In this document: positions 38,295-48,839 of the stretch, in pieces
Numbering within the stretch: the first letter of the stretch is position 1
Layout: each line of letters opens with the position of its first letter
NCBI RefSeq assembly: GCF_018252635.1
Contig: NZ_JAGTXM010000002.1
Coordinates: 186,001 to 250,000 of the forward strand
Direction: 5' to 3'
DNA: 64,000 bases
DNA from: Citrobacter amalonaticus
GTDB taxonomy: Bacteria; Pseudomonadota; Gammaproteobacteria; Enterobacterales; Enterobacteriaceae
Translations under genes and position numbers: made by a program
The notes under the pieces: generated by a model
The model's database searches: none
Seen by the model: the letters and a program-made list of their open reading frames with translations, nothing else
Told to the model about the DNA's origin: nothing

Positions 38295-38660
38295 ACCAAG
38301 CGCCGGGTAGCGGCTTTCGCCTTACGCGCCCCTGATGATTCCGCACCGCTACATGGACAGGCTCATGAGTGAATGACGGCCGGTAAAAACCTACATCTAT
38401 AGACCAGGCCTTTTATTACGGCGGCGTCGATACGTTCGCTTTTGGCACTAAGCAGACGCCTATTGACTGCTGAAGGTCAGCTGTGAACGAGGAGGGACGT
38501 TTACACGGCTCATCACCGCTTATGAGCGCATTACGAATATGACACTGTATTAAACAACGAGAGCAGGTCAACTTAAGCAAGTAAGCATGCTTTGTACTAA
38601 GATGCTTATCCAACAGATACGTTAAGTTATTCTCTCAGTATCAAGATATGGATTATCAAC
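38295..38660. other. Gene-free gap between the two dehydrogenase modules
   Basis: 366 bases. The first 40 resemble a partial REP unit (GCCGGGTAGCGGCTTTCGCC near 38301). The middle contains broken reading frames I cannot assign, and the last 100 bases are AT-rich and probably hold the promoter of the WYL regulator. Confidence 0.45.
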
Positions 38661-39350
38661 ATGACCAGAACAGAAAGGCTTCTCGAATTACTACAGATAT
38701 TAAGGGCGCAAAGGTATCCGATCACTGCATACTCTCTCTCAGAAAGATTAGGAATAAGTGTGCGCTCCCTTTACAGAGACATAAAAACGCTACAAAACCA
38801 AGGGGTTTGCATTGAAGGTAGTGCTGGAATTGGTTATATCGTTAAGTCTGATTTTCATTTGCCACCTTTAAACCTTTCTCATGAAGAAATCAATGCTATT
38901 ACCCTTGGGTTAAATTGGGTATCTCATAATACGGATTATGATTTCAAAAACACCGCCAGAAATGCGCTTGCCAAAATACACGCTGTCATTCCCGGTGAAT
39001 TAAGAAATCTTATTGAGAGTCAATCCTATCTGATCGGTCCTGCAGAAAACAATGAGATCTTTTTTGAAGACATTCGCAATGCTATTAAAAAGCGGAAAAG
39101 AATTAAAATAAAGTATTGTGATAAGAACAATACTTATTCCTCTCGAGTTATATGGCCCATCGGATTGGTATACATGGAGTCATGCTGGCTTTTGGTTGCG
39201 TGGTGTGAGTTGAGAACTGATTTTCGTCATTTTAGAACTGACAAAATTGAAGAGATTGTGCTGCTGGATTCCATATATAGTGAAAGCAGGACGGTTTTAT
39301 TGAAAAAATGGAGAATAAAAGAAGGGATCTGCGAGGGGAAAGAGTACTGA
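38661..39350 (+). CDS. WYL-domain, HTH-type (YafY-like) transcriptional regulator
   Basis: A 229-residue regulator. The N-terminal HTH_11 motif (RYPITAYSLSERLGISVRSLYRDIKTL, about residues 18-45) is followed by a WYL ligand domain (RIKIKYCDKNNTY... and VYMESCWLLVAWC at about 145-190). Base composition is clearly richer in A and T than the core genome, indicating transfer. It lies 70 bases before a dehydrogenase gene on the same strand and probably regulates it. Confidence 0.85.
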   Translation: MTRTERLLELLQILRAQRYPITAYSLSERLGISVRSLYRDIKTLQNQGVCIEGSAGIGYIVKSDFHLPPLNLSHEEINAITLGLNWVSHNTDYDFKNTARNALAKIHAVIPGELRNLIESQSYLIGPAENNEIFFEDIRNAIKKRKRIKIKYCDKNNTYSSRVIWPIGLVYMESCWLLVAWCELRTDFRHFRTDKIEEIVLLDSIYSESRTVLLKKWRIKEGICEGKEY

Positions 39351-39420
39351 CAAAAACTGTCACAGCTAATTTGTATACTAACCCAGATGAAAGACTAAAT
39401 TCTACTTCATAGGGGGAGTT

Positions 39421-40167
39421 ATGAATTTTCAGAATAAAGTGGCCGTCATAACAGGAAGTACTACAGGTATAGGTGAGGCAGTCGCAGAGCAATTACACAA
39501 ACATGGCGCTAAGGTCGTTATTGTATCCCGCTCGTCAGAGCAGGCCACCCAAAAAGCGAAACGATTATCTTCACAGGGGCAAGACGCGATGGGTATCGGA
39601 TGTGATGTATCACAGCCCGAACAAGTGCGGCAAATGATAGATAGGGTTATCAAACAGTTCGGTAGACTTGATTATGCAGTTAATAATGCGGGCTTAACAG
39701 GTGAACATGGTAAAAACATAACAGAACAGACAATTGAAAACTGGGATAAGGTTATTGCCACCTCATTGAGCGGTGTTTTTTACTGCCTGAAATATGAAAT
39801 ACCAGAGATGATAAAGTCGGGTGGCTCTATAGTTAATTTATCTGCAGTAAATGGTCTGGTCGGCATTCCTGGAATAGCACCTTACACCGTGGCTAAACAT
39901 GGTATAATAGGTTTAACCCAAACCGCAGCGCTAGAGTTTGCATTTCAAGGCATTCGAATCAATGCTGTCGCTCCGGGCTATGTCCAAACCCAACGAATGA
40001 ATGAATTCCCTGAAAACATCATACGAAGCTTCGCAAATAGCCACCCTATGAAAAGGATGGCAAAAATGCATGAAATAGCAGACTTCATCTTGTTTTTGCT
40101 GTCAGACAACTCTGCGTTCTGTACCGGGGGAGTTTATCCAATTGATGGTGGTTATTTAGCTGAGTAA
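39421..40167 (+). CDS. Classical short-chain dehydrogenase/reductase
   Basis: A 248-residue SDR. The NAD(P)-binding TGSTTGIG (residues 12-19), NNAG and catalytic Ser-Tyr-Lys (SAVNGLVGIPGIAPYTVAKHG near residues 140-160) are intact. GGGGGAG precedes the ATG. It is AT-rich, like the regulator upstream. The substrate is unknown. Confidence 0.87.
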   Translation: MNFQNKVAVITGSTTGIGEAVAEQLHKHGAKVVIVSRSSEQATQKAKRLSSQGQDAMGIGCDVSQPEQVRQMIDRVIKQFGRLDYAVNNAGLTGEHGKNITEQTIENWDKVIATSLSGVFYCLKYEIPEMIKSGGSIVNLSAVNGLVGIPGIAPYTVAKHGIIGLTQTAALEFAFQGIRINAVAPGYVQTQRMNEFPENIIRSFANSHPMKRMAKMHEIADFILFLLSDNSAFCTGGVYPIDGGYLAE

Positions 40168-40309
40168 AACTCCCCTGGATTCCTTCTAAACCGCAAGAAT
40201 TACCTTAACAAAGTGCCAGACTCAATGGGAGCGTTAGAATATATATAGTTAGCGCTTCTATTGTGTAAATAGACTCGTTTTGATTCCATGTTTTGAGAAC
40301 CCGACCAGT
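40168..40309. other. AT-rich spacer after the dehydrogenase gene
   Basis: Part of a 483-base stretch without an intact gene before icd; the rest holds the transposase remnant, hairpins and the icd terminator. I see nothing further in this part. Confidence 0.45.
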
Positions 40310-40480
40310 TAATGTTTAGTTCTACTACCGTGCATTTCTTCATGCTGCAGTAGATGCAGATACTACGGTAAACGCTTTACCAGGGTTGCCCTTAAGGATT
40401 TTGTCTCTGTACTTCGGAGTTCATACGAGGTGATACTGACAGCGATAGAATACGTGGGAAGCGGATACATATCTGCTCAT
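40310..40480 (-). pseudogene. Decayed IS200/IS605-family transposase (tnpA) fragment
   Basis: Reading the minus strand from an ATG at 40480 gives MSRYVSASHVFYRCQYHLV, then a TGA where the family has Trp, then TPKYRDKILKG. After a frame change it continues SMKKCTVVELNI. These match the N-terminal half of Y1 transposases (YHLVWTPKYR...). The HUH-motif region downstream is gone, so the gene is dead. Confidence 0.7.
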
Positions 40481-40525
40481 GCTATTTATTCCTTGATTTG
40501 CGGGTAACAAACCGGGGCAGTATTT

Positions 40526-40590
40526 AGCATGAACATGCTACGGGCAAAGCCCCACATAAACGATCATCACCTCCCCAGGAGGCGGTTTAA
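40526..40590. repeat. Cluster of small palindromes beside the transposase remnant
   Basis: Three adjacent inverted repeats: TAGCATG/TGCTA around 40527-40542, GGGC-AAA-GCCC around 40543-40553 and CCTCC-CCA-GGAGG around 40570-40582. IS200/IS605 ends carry such subterminal hairpins. Confidence 0.45.
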
Positions 40591-40599
40591 AATCGAGAA

Positions 40600-40626
40600 T
40601 AAAAAACGGGAACCCTTCGGCTCCCG
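40600..40626 (-). terminator. icd terminator
   Basis: ACGGGAGCC, a short loop and GGTTCCCGT in the icd direction, followed by TTTTTT. It begins 25 bases after the icd stop. Confidence 0.85.
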
Positions 40627-40650
40627 TTCTTGCTTAACCCAGAGTCTGGA

Positions 40651-41901
40651 TTACATGTTTTCGATGATCGCGTCACCAAACTCTGAACATTTCAGCAGCT
40701 TAGCGCCTTCCATCAGACGCTCGAAGTCATAGGTCACGGTCTTCGCGGCAATCGCGCCTTCCATCCCTTTAACAATCAGGTCTGCGGCTTCGAACCACTG
40801 CATGTGGCGCAGCATCATTTCAGCGGACAGGATGATAGAACCCGGGTTCACTTTGTCCTGACCGGCGTATTTCGGCGCCGTACCGTGCGTTGCTTCGAAC
40901 AGCGCGCACTCGTCACCAATGTTTGCGCCTGGGGCGATACCAATACCGCCTACCTGCGCCGCCAGCGCGTCTGAAATATAGTCGCCGTTCAGGTTCATAC
41001 AGGCAATCACGTCGTATTCCGCCGGACGCAGCAGGATCTGTTGCAGGAACGCATCGGCGATCACGTCTTTCACCACGATCTCTTTGCCAGTGTTCGGGTT
41101 CTTGATTTTCATCCACGGGCCGCCATCGATCAGTTCAGCACCGAATTCTTCACGCGCTAACTGGTAACCCCAGTCTTTGAACGCGCCTTCGGTGAACTTC
41201 ATGATGTTGCCTTTGTGAACCAGGGTCAGAGAGTCACGGTCGTTAGTGATCGCATATTCGATCGCCGCGCGAACCAGACGCTTAGTCCCTTCTTCGGAGC
41301 ACGGCTTGATACCGATACCGCAGTGCTCAGGGAAGCGAATTTTCTTCACGCCCATCTCTTCACGCAGGAATTTGATCACTTTTTCTGCGTCTGCAGAGTC
41401 CGCTTTCCACTCGATACCGGCGTAGATGTCTTCAGAATTCTCACGGAAGATAACCATGTCGGTCAGTTCCGGATGTTTAACCGGGCTTGGAGTGCCCTGA
41501 TAGTAACGAACAGGACGCAGGCAAACGTACAGGTCAAGTTCCTGACGCAACGCCACGTTCAGAGAACGAATACCGCCACCAACGGGGGTAGTCAGTGGGC
41601 CTTTAATCGCCACGCGGTAATCACGAATCAGATCCAGAGTTTCTGTCGGCAACCAGACGTCCTGACCGTAAACCTGGGTGGATTTCTCACCAGTGTATAT
41701 TTCCATCCAGGAGATTTTACGCTCGCCTTTATAGGCTTTCTCAACGGCAGCGTTAACAACTTTGATCATCGGAGGGGTAACATCAACACCGATGCCGTCG
41801 CCTTCAATGAATGGGATAATCGGATTGTGCGGCACATTCAGCTTGCCGTCTTTCAGGGTGATTTTTTGACCTTCTGCCGGAACAACTACTTTGCTTTCCA
41901 T
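40651..41901 (-). CDS. icd: Icd, NADP-dependent isocitrate dehydrogenase
   Basis: A 416-residue TCA-cycle enzyme converting isocitrate to 2-oxoglutarate. The substrate-binding and AceK-phosphorylated serine is in [12 protein letters not shown] (Ser113). The C-terminus ([16 protein letters not shown]) is complete even though an integrated island abuts it, meaning the reconstituted 3' end is functional. It is divergent from rluE. Confidence 0.97.
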   Translation of the reverse strand: MESKVVVPAEGQKITLKDGKLNVPHNPIIPFIEGDGIGVDVTPPMIKVVNAAVEKAYKGERKISWMEIYTGEKSTQVYGQDVWLPTETLDLIRDYRVAIKGPLTTPVGGGIRSLNVALRQELDLYVCLRPVRYYQGTPSPVKHPELTDMVIFRENSEDIYAGIEWKADSADAEKVIKFLREEMGVKKIRFPEHCGIGIKPCSEEGTKRLVRAAIEYAITNDRDSLTLVHKGNIMKFTEGAFKDWGYQLAREEFGAELIDGGPWMKIKNPNTGKEIVVKDVIADAFLQQILLRPAEYDVIACMNLNGDYISDALAAQVGGIGIAPGANIGDECALFEATHGTAPKYAGQDKVNPGSIILSAEMMLRHMQWFEAADLIVKGMEGAIAAKTVTYDFERLMEGAKLLKCSEFGDAIIENM

Positions 41902-42068
41902 TCACCTCTCCTTCGAGCGCTTCTGGTTTGCTCGTCTGTCATCGCGCTGCATGTGCTTTTGCGTCCTGCTGCACGACTGCGTTAGAGCAATTTTTTGTTA
42001 ATGTTTTGTAATGAGCATGTCAATACTACCCTAATGTTCGCTGCCATGAAAGACACTCGTTATTAGGC

Positions 42069-42074
42069 TATAAT
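42069..42074 (+). promoter_or_regulatory. Candidate -10 box of rluE
   Basis: A perfect TATAAT overlaps the upstream candidate start codon (ATG 42073). If used, transcription begins near 42081, so translation must start at 42103. A good -35 element was not clear. Confidence 0.5.
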
Positions 42075-42102
42075 GCGGCAATTGATAAGATGTGAAAATA
42101 GC

Positions 42103-42738
42103 ATGCAAAAAACTTCTTTTAGAAATCACCGGGTTGAGCGATTCAGCCCGAGACAAGTCACTAAGCGCCGGAAAGAAAACCAGCCAAAACGCGTGGTTTT
42201 GTTCAATAAACCTTACGATGTTTTGCCACAATTTACCGACGAAGCCGGACGCCGCACGTTAAAAGATTTTATTCCTGTACAGGGCATATACGCAGCAGGT
42301 CGTCTGGACAGAGACAGTGAAGGGCTGCTGGTACTCACCAATGACGGCGCATTGCAGGCGCGTCTGACACAACCCGGGAAACGCACCGGGAAAATTTACT
42401 ACGTGCAGGTGGAAGGTGTACCGACGGCGGAGGCGCTGGAATCGCTGCGCAATGGCGTGACATTAAACGATGGCCCCACCCTACCTGCCGGTATTGAAGT
42501 GGTCGCAGAGCCCGAGTGGCTGTGGCCGCGCAATCCGCCCATTCGCGAACGTAAGAATATCCCGACCAACTGGCTAAAAGTGACCTTATATGAAGGCCGT
42601 AACCGCCAGGTGCGACGAATGACCGCGCACGTTGGTTTTCCCACCCTGCGCCTTATCCGCTACGCGATGGGCGATTACACCCTGGAAAACCTGGCCAACG
42701 GTGAATGGCGGGATGTCACTGATGATAAAAAAGGATAA
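42103..42738 (+). CDS. rluE: RluE, 23S rRNA pseudouridine(2457) synthase
   Basis: An RsuA-family pseudouridine synthase of 211 residues from this start. The catalytic aspartate is in [13 protein letters not shown], and the C-terminal motif [11 protein letters not shown] is typical. A longer form from ATG 42073 (221 residues) is possible, but a TATAAT box overlaps that codon. nudJ follows after 2 bases. Confidence 0.9.
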   Translation: MQKTSFRNHRVERFSPRQVTKRRKENQPKRVVLFNKPYDVLPQFTDEAGRRTLKDFIPVQGIYAAGRLDRDSEGLLVLTNDGALQARLTQPGKRTGKIYYVQVEGVPTAEALESLRNGVTLNDGPTLPAGIEVVAEPEWLWPRNPPIRERKNIPTNWLKVTLYEGRNRQVRRMTAHVGFPTLRLIRYAMGDYTLENLANGEWRDVTDDKKG

Positions 42739-42740
42739 TC

Positions 42741-43202
42741 ATGTTCAAACCGCACGTCACGGTCGCCTGCATCGTTCATGCAGAGGATAAGTTTTTAATC
42801 GTTGAAGAGACCATCAACGGTAAAGCGCTGTGGAATCAGCCCGCCGGGCATCTGGAAGCCGATGAGACGCTGGTGCAGGCCGCCGCGCGCGAGCTGTGGG
42901 AAGAGACCGGCATCAAAGCCCAGCCTCAGCACTTCCTTCGCATGCACCAGTGGATTGCGCCGGACCGCACGCCGTTTTTACGTTTTCTGTTTTCCATCGA
43001 ACTTGCCAGAATGTGCGACACCGCCCCCCATGACAGCGATATCGACTGCTGCCTTTGGGTGAGCGCCGACACCATCCTTACTGCCCCAAACCTGCGTTCT
43101 CCGCTGGTTGCCGAGAGCATCCGCTGTTATCAAAGCGGTAAGCGTTATCCGCTGGAGATGGTTGGCGGATTTAACTGGCCGTTTACAGAGGGTGTCAACT
43201 AA
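42741..43202 (+). CDS. nudJ: NudJ, Nudix phosphatase (HMP-PP/thiamine-PP hydrolase)
   Basis: A 153-residue Nudix hydrolase with the box [23 protein letters not shown] at about residues 36-58. E. coli NudJ hydrolyses the thiamine precursor HMP-PP and nucleoside triphosphates. It lies between rluE and mnmA in one transcription unit, as in E. coli. Confidence 0.93.
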   Translation: MFKPHVTVACIVHAEDKFLIVEETINGKALWNQPAGHLEADETLVQAAARELWEETGIKAQPQHFLRMHQWIAPDRTPFLRFLFSIELARMCDTAPHDSDIDCCLWVSADTILTAPNLRSPLVAESIRCYQSGKRYPLEMVGGFNWPFTEGVN

Positions 43203-43256
43203 AAGGGCTGCGTGATAGAATACGCCGCCTTGAAGTTCAATGTCGTGAGTATTCCA

Positions 43257-44363
43257 ATGTCAGAAAGCCCAAAAAAAGTGATCGTCGGCATGTCCGGCGG
43301 TGTCGATTCCTCCGTTTCCGCCTGGCTGTTGCAACAACAGGGTTATCAGGTAGAAGGCCTGTTCATGAAGAACTGGGAAGAGGACGACGGTGAGGAATAT
43401 TGCACAGCGGCAGCCGATCTGGCCGACGCTCAGGCCGTCTGCGACAAGCTCGGCATTGAACTGCACACCGTCAACTTTGCGGCAGAATACTGGGATAACG
43501 TCTTTGAGCTGTTCCTTGAAGAGTACAAAGCGGGCCGTACGCCGAATCCGGATATTCTGTGCAACAAAGAGATCAAATTTAAAGCCTTCCTGGAGTTCGC
43601 CGCAGAAGATCTGGGCGCAGACTACATCGCCACGGGACACTATGTCCGTCGGGCGGATGTTGACGGCAAAAGCCGCCTGCTTCGCGGATTAGATGGCAAT
43701 AAAGACCAGAGTTATTTCCTTTACACGCTGGGTCATGAGCAGATCGCACAAAGTCTGTTCCCGGTTGGCGAACTGGAAAAAACGCAGGTGCGCAAAATTG
43801 CTGAAGACCTGGGGCTGGTTACCGCGAAGAAAAAAGATTCTACCGGTATTTGCTTCATCGGCGAGCGTAAGTTCCGCGAGTTTCTTGGCCGCTATCTGCC
43901 GGCGCAGCCGGGTAAAATCATCACCGTGGATGGCGAAGAGATTGGTCAGCATCAGGGGCTGATGTACCACACTCTGGGTCAGCGTAAAGGCCTGGGCATC
44001 GGCGGTACTAAAGAAGGCACGGAAGATCCGTGGTACGTAGTGGATAAAGACGTTGAGAACAACATTCTGGTGGTCGCTCAGGGTCATGAACATCCGCGTC
44101 TGATGTCTGTCGGTCTTATTGCTCAGCAACTGCACTGGGTTGATCGTCTGCCATTCACCGGCACGATGCGTTGTACGGTGAAAACCCGCTACCGCCAGAC
44201 CGACATTCCGTGCACGGTAAAAGCCCTGGACGCCGAACGCGTCGAAGTGATGTTTGACGAGCCGGTGGCCGCCGTCACTCCAGGCCAGTCAGCGGTCTTT
44301 TACAGCGGCGAAGTGTGCCTCGGCGGCGGTATTATCGAGCAACGCCTGCCCCTGCCGGTATAA
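43257..44363 (+). CDS. mnmA: MnmA, tRNA 2-thiouridylase
   Basis: A 368-residue enzyme that adds sulfur to U34 of tRNA-Lys, tRNA-Glu and tRNA-Gln. The PP-loop SGGVDSS lies at residues 14-20. The catalytic cysteines are in [11 protein letters not shown] (Cys102) and [11 protein letters not shown] (Cys199). The start [10 protein letters not shown] is homologous to E. coli MSETAKKVIV; the frame is open upstream without conservation. Confidence 0.96.
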   Translation: MSESPKKVIVGMSGGVDSSVSAWLLQQQGYQVEGLFMKNWEEDDGEEYCTAAADLADAQAVCDKLGIELHTVNFAAEYWDNVFELFLEEYKAGRTPNPDILCNKEIKFKAFLEFAAEDLGADYIATGHYVRRADVDGKSRLLRGLDGNKDQSYFLYTLGHEQIAQSLFPVGELEKTQVRKIAEDLGLVTAKKKDSTGICFIGERKFREFLGRYLPAQPGKIITVDGEEIGQHQGLMYHTLGQRKGLGIGGTKEGTEDPWYVVDKDVENNILVVAQGHEHPRLMSVGLIAQQLHWVDRLPFTGTMRCTVKTRYRQTDIPCTVKALDAERVEVMFDEPVAAVTPGQSAVFYSGEVCLGGGIIEQRLPLPV

Positions 44364-44399
44364 TTATTCTTAACAGACTGATACAAGGAAGCAGTGATC

Positions 44400-45041
44400 G
44401 TGGCAAAGAACTATTATGACATCACCCTCGCACTGGCTGGGATCTGCCAGTCAGCCCGCCTGGTGCAACAACTGGCGCACCAGGGACACTGTGATGCCGA
44501 TGCGCTCCACGTTTCACTGAACAGCGTTATCGATATGAACCCCAGCTCAACGCTGGGCGTGTTCGGCGGCAGCGAGGCTAATCTGCGCCTCGGTCTGGAA
44601 ACCCTGCTCGGCGTGCTGAATGCCAGCAGCCGTCAGGGGCTGAACGCGGAACTGACCCGCTACACGCTGAGTCTGATGGTACTCGAGCGTAAACTCACCG
44701 CCGCCAAAGGCGCGCTAGACACGCTGGGCGAGCGGATCAACGGCCTGCAACGCCAGCTCGATCACTTTGATCTGCAATCCGAAACGCTGATGAGCGCGAT
44801 GGCCGGTATTTATGTCGATGTCATCAGCCCGCTCGGTCCGCGAATTCAGGTAACCGGATCTCCTGCCGTGCTCCAGAGTCCACAGGTACAGGCCAAGGTT
44901 CGCGCCTCGCTTCTGGCCGGCATCCGCGCCGCAGTGCTCTGGCACCAGGTTGGCGGTGGACGTCTGCAGTTAATGTTTTCTCGTAATCGCCTGACTACTC
45001 AGGCAAAACAAATTCTTGCTCATTTAACCCCGGAGTTGTGA
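44400..45041 (+). CDS. hflD: HflD, CII-destabilising membrane-associated protein
   Basis: A 213-residue helical protein matching E. coli HflD, which binds lambda CII and presents it to FtsH. A GTG start (44400, then AKNYYDI) follows AAGGA; another GTG two codons earlier is possible. It lies between mnmA and purB, 3 bases from purB. Confidence 0.93.
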   Translation: MAKNYYDITLALAGICQSARLVQQLAHQGHCDADALHVSLNSVIDMNPSSTLGVFGGSEANLRLGLETLLGVLNASSRQGLNAELTRYTLSLMVLERKLTAAKGALDTLGERINGLQRQLDHFDLQSETLMSAMAGIYVDVISPLGPRIQVTGSPAVLQSPQVQAKVRASLLAGIRAAVLWHQVGGGRLQLMFSRNRLTTQAKQILAHLTPEL

Positions 45042-46415
<1,374 letters not shown>

Positions 46416-46428
46416 TCACAACACCTGT

Positions 46429-46500
46429 GCCGGATGGCGCTAACGCTTATCCGGCCTGCAAGTGCTGCGAGTACAGTTTGTAGGCCGGATAAATCATCAG
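46429..46500. repeat. REP/BIME element between purB and phoP
   Basis: Two inverted REP units: GCCGGATGGCGCTAACGC with TTATCCGGCC, then TAGGCCGGATAAATCATC. It separates the purB and phoP transcription units. Confidence 0.85.
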
Positions 46501-46530
46501 CCGCCCTCCGGCATTTCCCTCCCCTTCCCC

Positions 46531-46565
46531 GGTTTATGAAATGTTTATCCCCGCAACACCATAAT
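46531..46565 (+). promoter_or_regulatory. PhoP box and P1 promoter of phoPQ
   Basis: GGTTTA (46531-46536) and TGTTTA (46542-46547) form the PhoP direct repeat with 5-base spacing. The -10 CATAAT follows at 46560-46565, the class I geometry for PhoP activation and autoregulation. A second, constitutive promoter may lie near CATACTATAAAT (46581-46592). Confidence 0.88.
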
Positions 46566-46608
46566 CAGCGTTAAACTATTCATACTATAAATACAGAGGG
46601 AAAAGATG

Positions 46609-47280
46609 ATGCGTGTACTGGTTGTTGAGGATAATGCGTTATTACGTCATCACCTGAAAGTTCAGCTTCAGGATGCCGGGCATCAGGTTGACGATGCCGA
46701 AGATGCCAAAGAAGCTGATTATTACCTTAACGAACACCTGCCTGACATCGCTATCGTCGATTTGGGTCTCCCGGATGAAGATGGACTTTCACTGATCCGC
46801 CGCTGGCGAAGCAATGACGTTTCTCTTCCGGTTCTCGTCCTGACCGCCCGTGAAAGCTGGCAGGATAAAGTGGAAGTGCTGAGCGCAGGCGCAGATGACT
46901 ACGTCACCAAGCCGTTCCATATTGAAGAAGTCGCCGCACGAATGCAGGCGCTGATGCGCCGTAACAGCGGTCACGCTTCGCAGATTATCTCGATTCCCCC
47001 TTTCCAGGTTGATCTCTCGCGCCGCGAACTCTCGGTCAATGATGAAGTGATCAAACTGACTGCGTTTGAGTACACCATCATGGAAACGCTGATCCGCAAT
47101 AATGGCAAAGTAGTCAGCAAAGACTCGCTAATGTTGCAGTTGTATCCGGACGCTGAGCTGCGCGAAAGTCATACCATCGACGTGCTGATGGGCCGCCTGC
47201 GTAAAAAAATACAGGCGCAGTATCCGGACGACGTTATTACCACTGTGCGGGGCCAGGGATATCTTTTCGAATTGCGCTGA
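46609..47280 (+). CDS. phoP: PhoP, response regulator for Mg2+ and antimicrobial peptide stress
   Basis: A 223-residue OmpR-family regulator. The receiver domain has phosphoacceptor Asp51 (IVDLGLP) and switch Lys in TKPF; the C-terminal winged helix spans about 125-223. Start MRVLVVEDN; an ATG one codon earlier is the alternative. Its stop shares bases with the phoQ start (TGATG). Confidence 0.97.
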   Translation: MRVLVVEDNALLRHHLKVQLQDAGHQVDDAEDAKEADYYLNEHLPDIAIVDLGLPDEDGLSLIRRWRSNDVSLPVLVLTARESWQDKVEVLSAGADDYVTKPFHIEEVAARMQALMRRNSGHASQIISIPPFQVDLSRRELSVNDEVIKLTAFEYTIMETLIRNNGKVVSKDSLMLQLYPDAELRESHTIDVLMGRLRKKIQAQYPDDVITTVRGQGYLFELR

Positions 47281-48743
47281 TGAATAAACTGTTGCGTCAT
47301 CTTTTTCCGCTGTCACTGCGCCTGCGCTTTCTGCTGGCCACCGCAGGCGTGGTGCTGGTGCTCTCTCTGGCCTATGGCATGGTCGCGCTGGTTGGCTACA
47401 GCGTAAGTTTCGATAAGACCACGTTTCGTTTGCTGCGCGGCGAGAGTAACCTCTTCTATACGCTCGCAAAATGGGAAGACAATAAGTTCCACATCGAACT
47501 TCCCGAGCACCTCGACATGCAAAGTCCCACAATGTCGCTGATCTATGATGAGAACGGCAAGCTGCTGTGGGCCCAGCGTAACGTCCCCTGGCTGGTCAGA
47601 CTGATCCAACCCGACTGGCTGAAAAGTAACGGTTTCCATGAGATCGAAGCGGATATCAGCGCCACCAGCACACTGCTTAATGACGATCACTCCGTACAGG
47701 AACAACTGAAAGAGGTACGGGATGACGATGACGACGCCGAAATGACCCACTCCGTGGCCGTGAACATCTACCCGGCCACCGCCCGTATGCCGCAACTGAC
47801 GATTGTGGTTGTCGATACTATACCGATTGAGCTAAAACGCTCGTACATGGTCTGGAGCTGGTTTTTCTATGTGCTGGCAGCCAACCTGTTGCTGGTCATT
47901 CCTCTGCTCTGGGTCGCGGCATGGTGGAGTCTGCGCCCCATCGAGGCGCTGGCCCGCGAGGTGCGCGAACTGGAAGAGCACCACCGCGAACAGCTTAACC
48001 CGACAACAACGCGGGAACTGACCAGTCTGGTGCGCAATCTGAACCGCCTGTTGAAAAGCGAGCGCGAGCGTTATGACAAATACCGCACCACGTTGACCGA
48101 CCTCACCCACAGTCTGAAAACCCCGCTGGCCGTACTGCAAAGTACGTTACGTTCAATGCGTAGCGATAAGATGAGCGTCAGCGAGGCGGAACCCGTGATG
48201 CTCGAACAGATTAGCCGGATTTCTCAACAAATCGGCTACTATCTTCATCGCGCCAGCATGCGCGGCGGCGGCGTCCTGCTGAGCCGCGAACTCCATCCGG
48301 TCGCACCGCTGCTGGATAATCTCACGTCGGCCCTGAACAAAGTGTATCAGCGTAAAGGAGTGAACATTAGCCTCGATATCTCCCCGGAAATCAGCTTTGT
48401 TGGCGAACAGAACGACTTTGTCGAGGTGATGGGCAACGTCCTGGATAACGCCTGTAAGTACTGTCTGGAGTTTGTTGAGATTTCTGCCCGACAGACCGAC
48501 GATCATCTGTACATAGTGGTGGAAGATGACGGCCCGGGGATCCCGCAGAACAAGCGCGATCTGGTATTCGACCGCGGTCAACGCGTGGATACGCTGCGTC
48601 CGGGGCAAGGCGTCGGGCTGGCGGTGGCGCGAGAGATCACCGAGCAATACGATGGCAAAATTGTTGCCGGCGACAGCCTGCTCGGTGGCGCGCACATGGA
48701 GGTGATTTTTGGTCATCAGCAGCCGGGGCCGAAAGACGACTAA
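47280..48743 (+). CDS. phoQ: PhoQ, Mg2+/peptide-sensing histidine kinase
   Basis: A 487-residue membrane kinase with two membrane spans (about residues 17-38 and 195-215) flanking a periplasmic sensor. The metal-binding acidic cluster RDDDDDAE lies at 147-154, followed by HAMP, catalytic His277 (LTHSLKTPL) and an ATPase domain with [12 protein letters not shown]. It is translationally coupled to phoP. Confidence 0.97.
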   Translation: MNKLLRHLFPLSLRLRFLLATAGVVLVLSLAYGMVALVGYSVSFDKTTFRLLRGESNLFYTLAKWEDNKFHIELPEHLDMQSPTMSLIYDENGKLLWAQRNVPWLVRLIQPDWLKSNGFHEIEADISATSTLLNDDHSVQEQLKEVRDDDDDAEMTHSVAVNIYPATARMPQLTIVVVDTIPIELKRSYMVWSWFFYVLAANLLLVIPLLWVAAWWSLRPIEALAREVRELEEHHREQLNPTTTRELTSLVRNLNRLLKSERERYDKYRTTLTDLTHSLKTPLAVLQSTLRSMRSDKMSVSEAEPVMLEQISRISQQIGYYLHRASMRGGGVLLSRELHPVAPLLDNLTSALNKVYQRKGVNISLDISPEISFVGEQNDFVEVMGNVLDNACKYCLEFVEISARQTDDHLYIVVEDDGPGIPQNKRDLVFDRGQRVDTLRPGQGVGLAVAREITEQYDGKIVAGDSLLGGAHMEVIFGHQQPGPKDD

Positions 48744-48839
48744 ACCAAAACGTAATAAATATGAGCTAACTGCACGCATCTGGTTAAGCATCCGTTATAA
48801 TCGGTGACAGATACCCGCCCCAGCCTGTGGAAGCTCAAT

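Larger units (their letters stand above)
36189..40650. mobile_element. Putative island integrated at the icd 3' end
   Basis: The 4.4 kb between the displaced icd end and intact icd is bounded by direct repeats of the icd 3' end plus terminator. It contains two regulator/dehydrogenase pairs and a decayed IS200/IS605-type transposase, with visibly AT-rich DNA from about 38.5 to 40.5 kb. No integrase is present, so it looks like a degraded remnant. In E. coli the e14 prophage uses this same target gene. Confidence 0.65.

Noticed and set aside
36189-40650. A complete prophage in the icd locus
   Set aside because: No integrase, excisionase, repressor of phage type or structural genes are present; only the integration scar and accessory genes remain.
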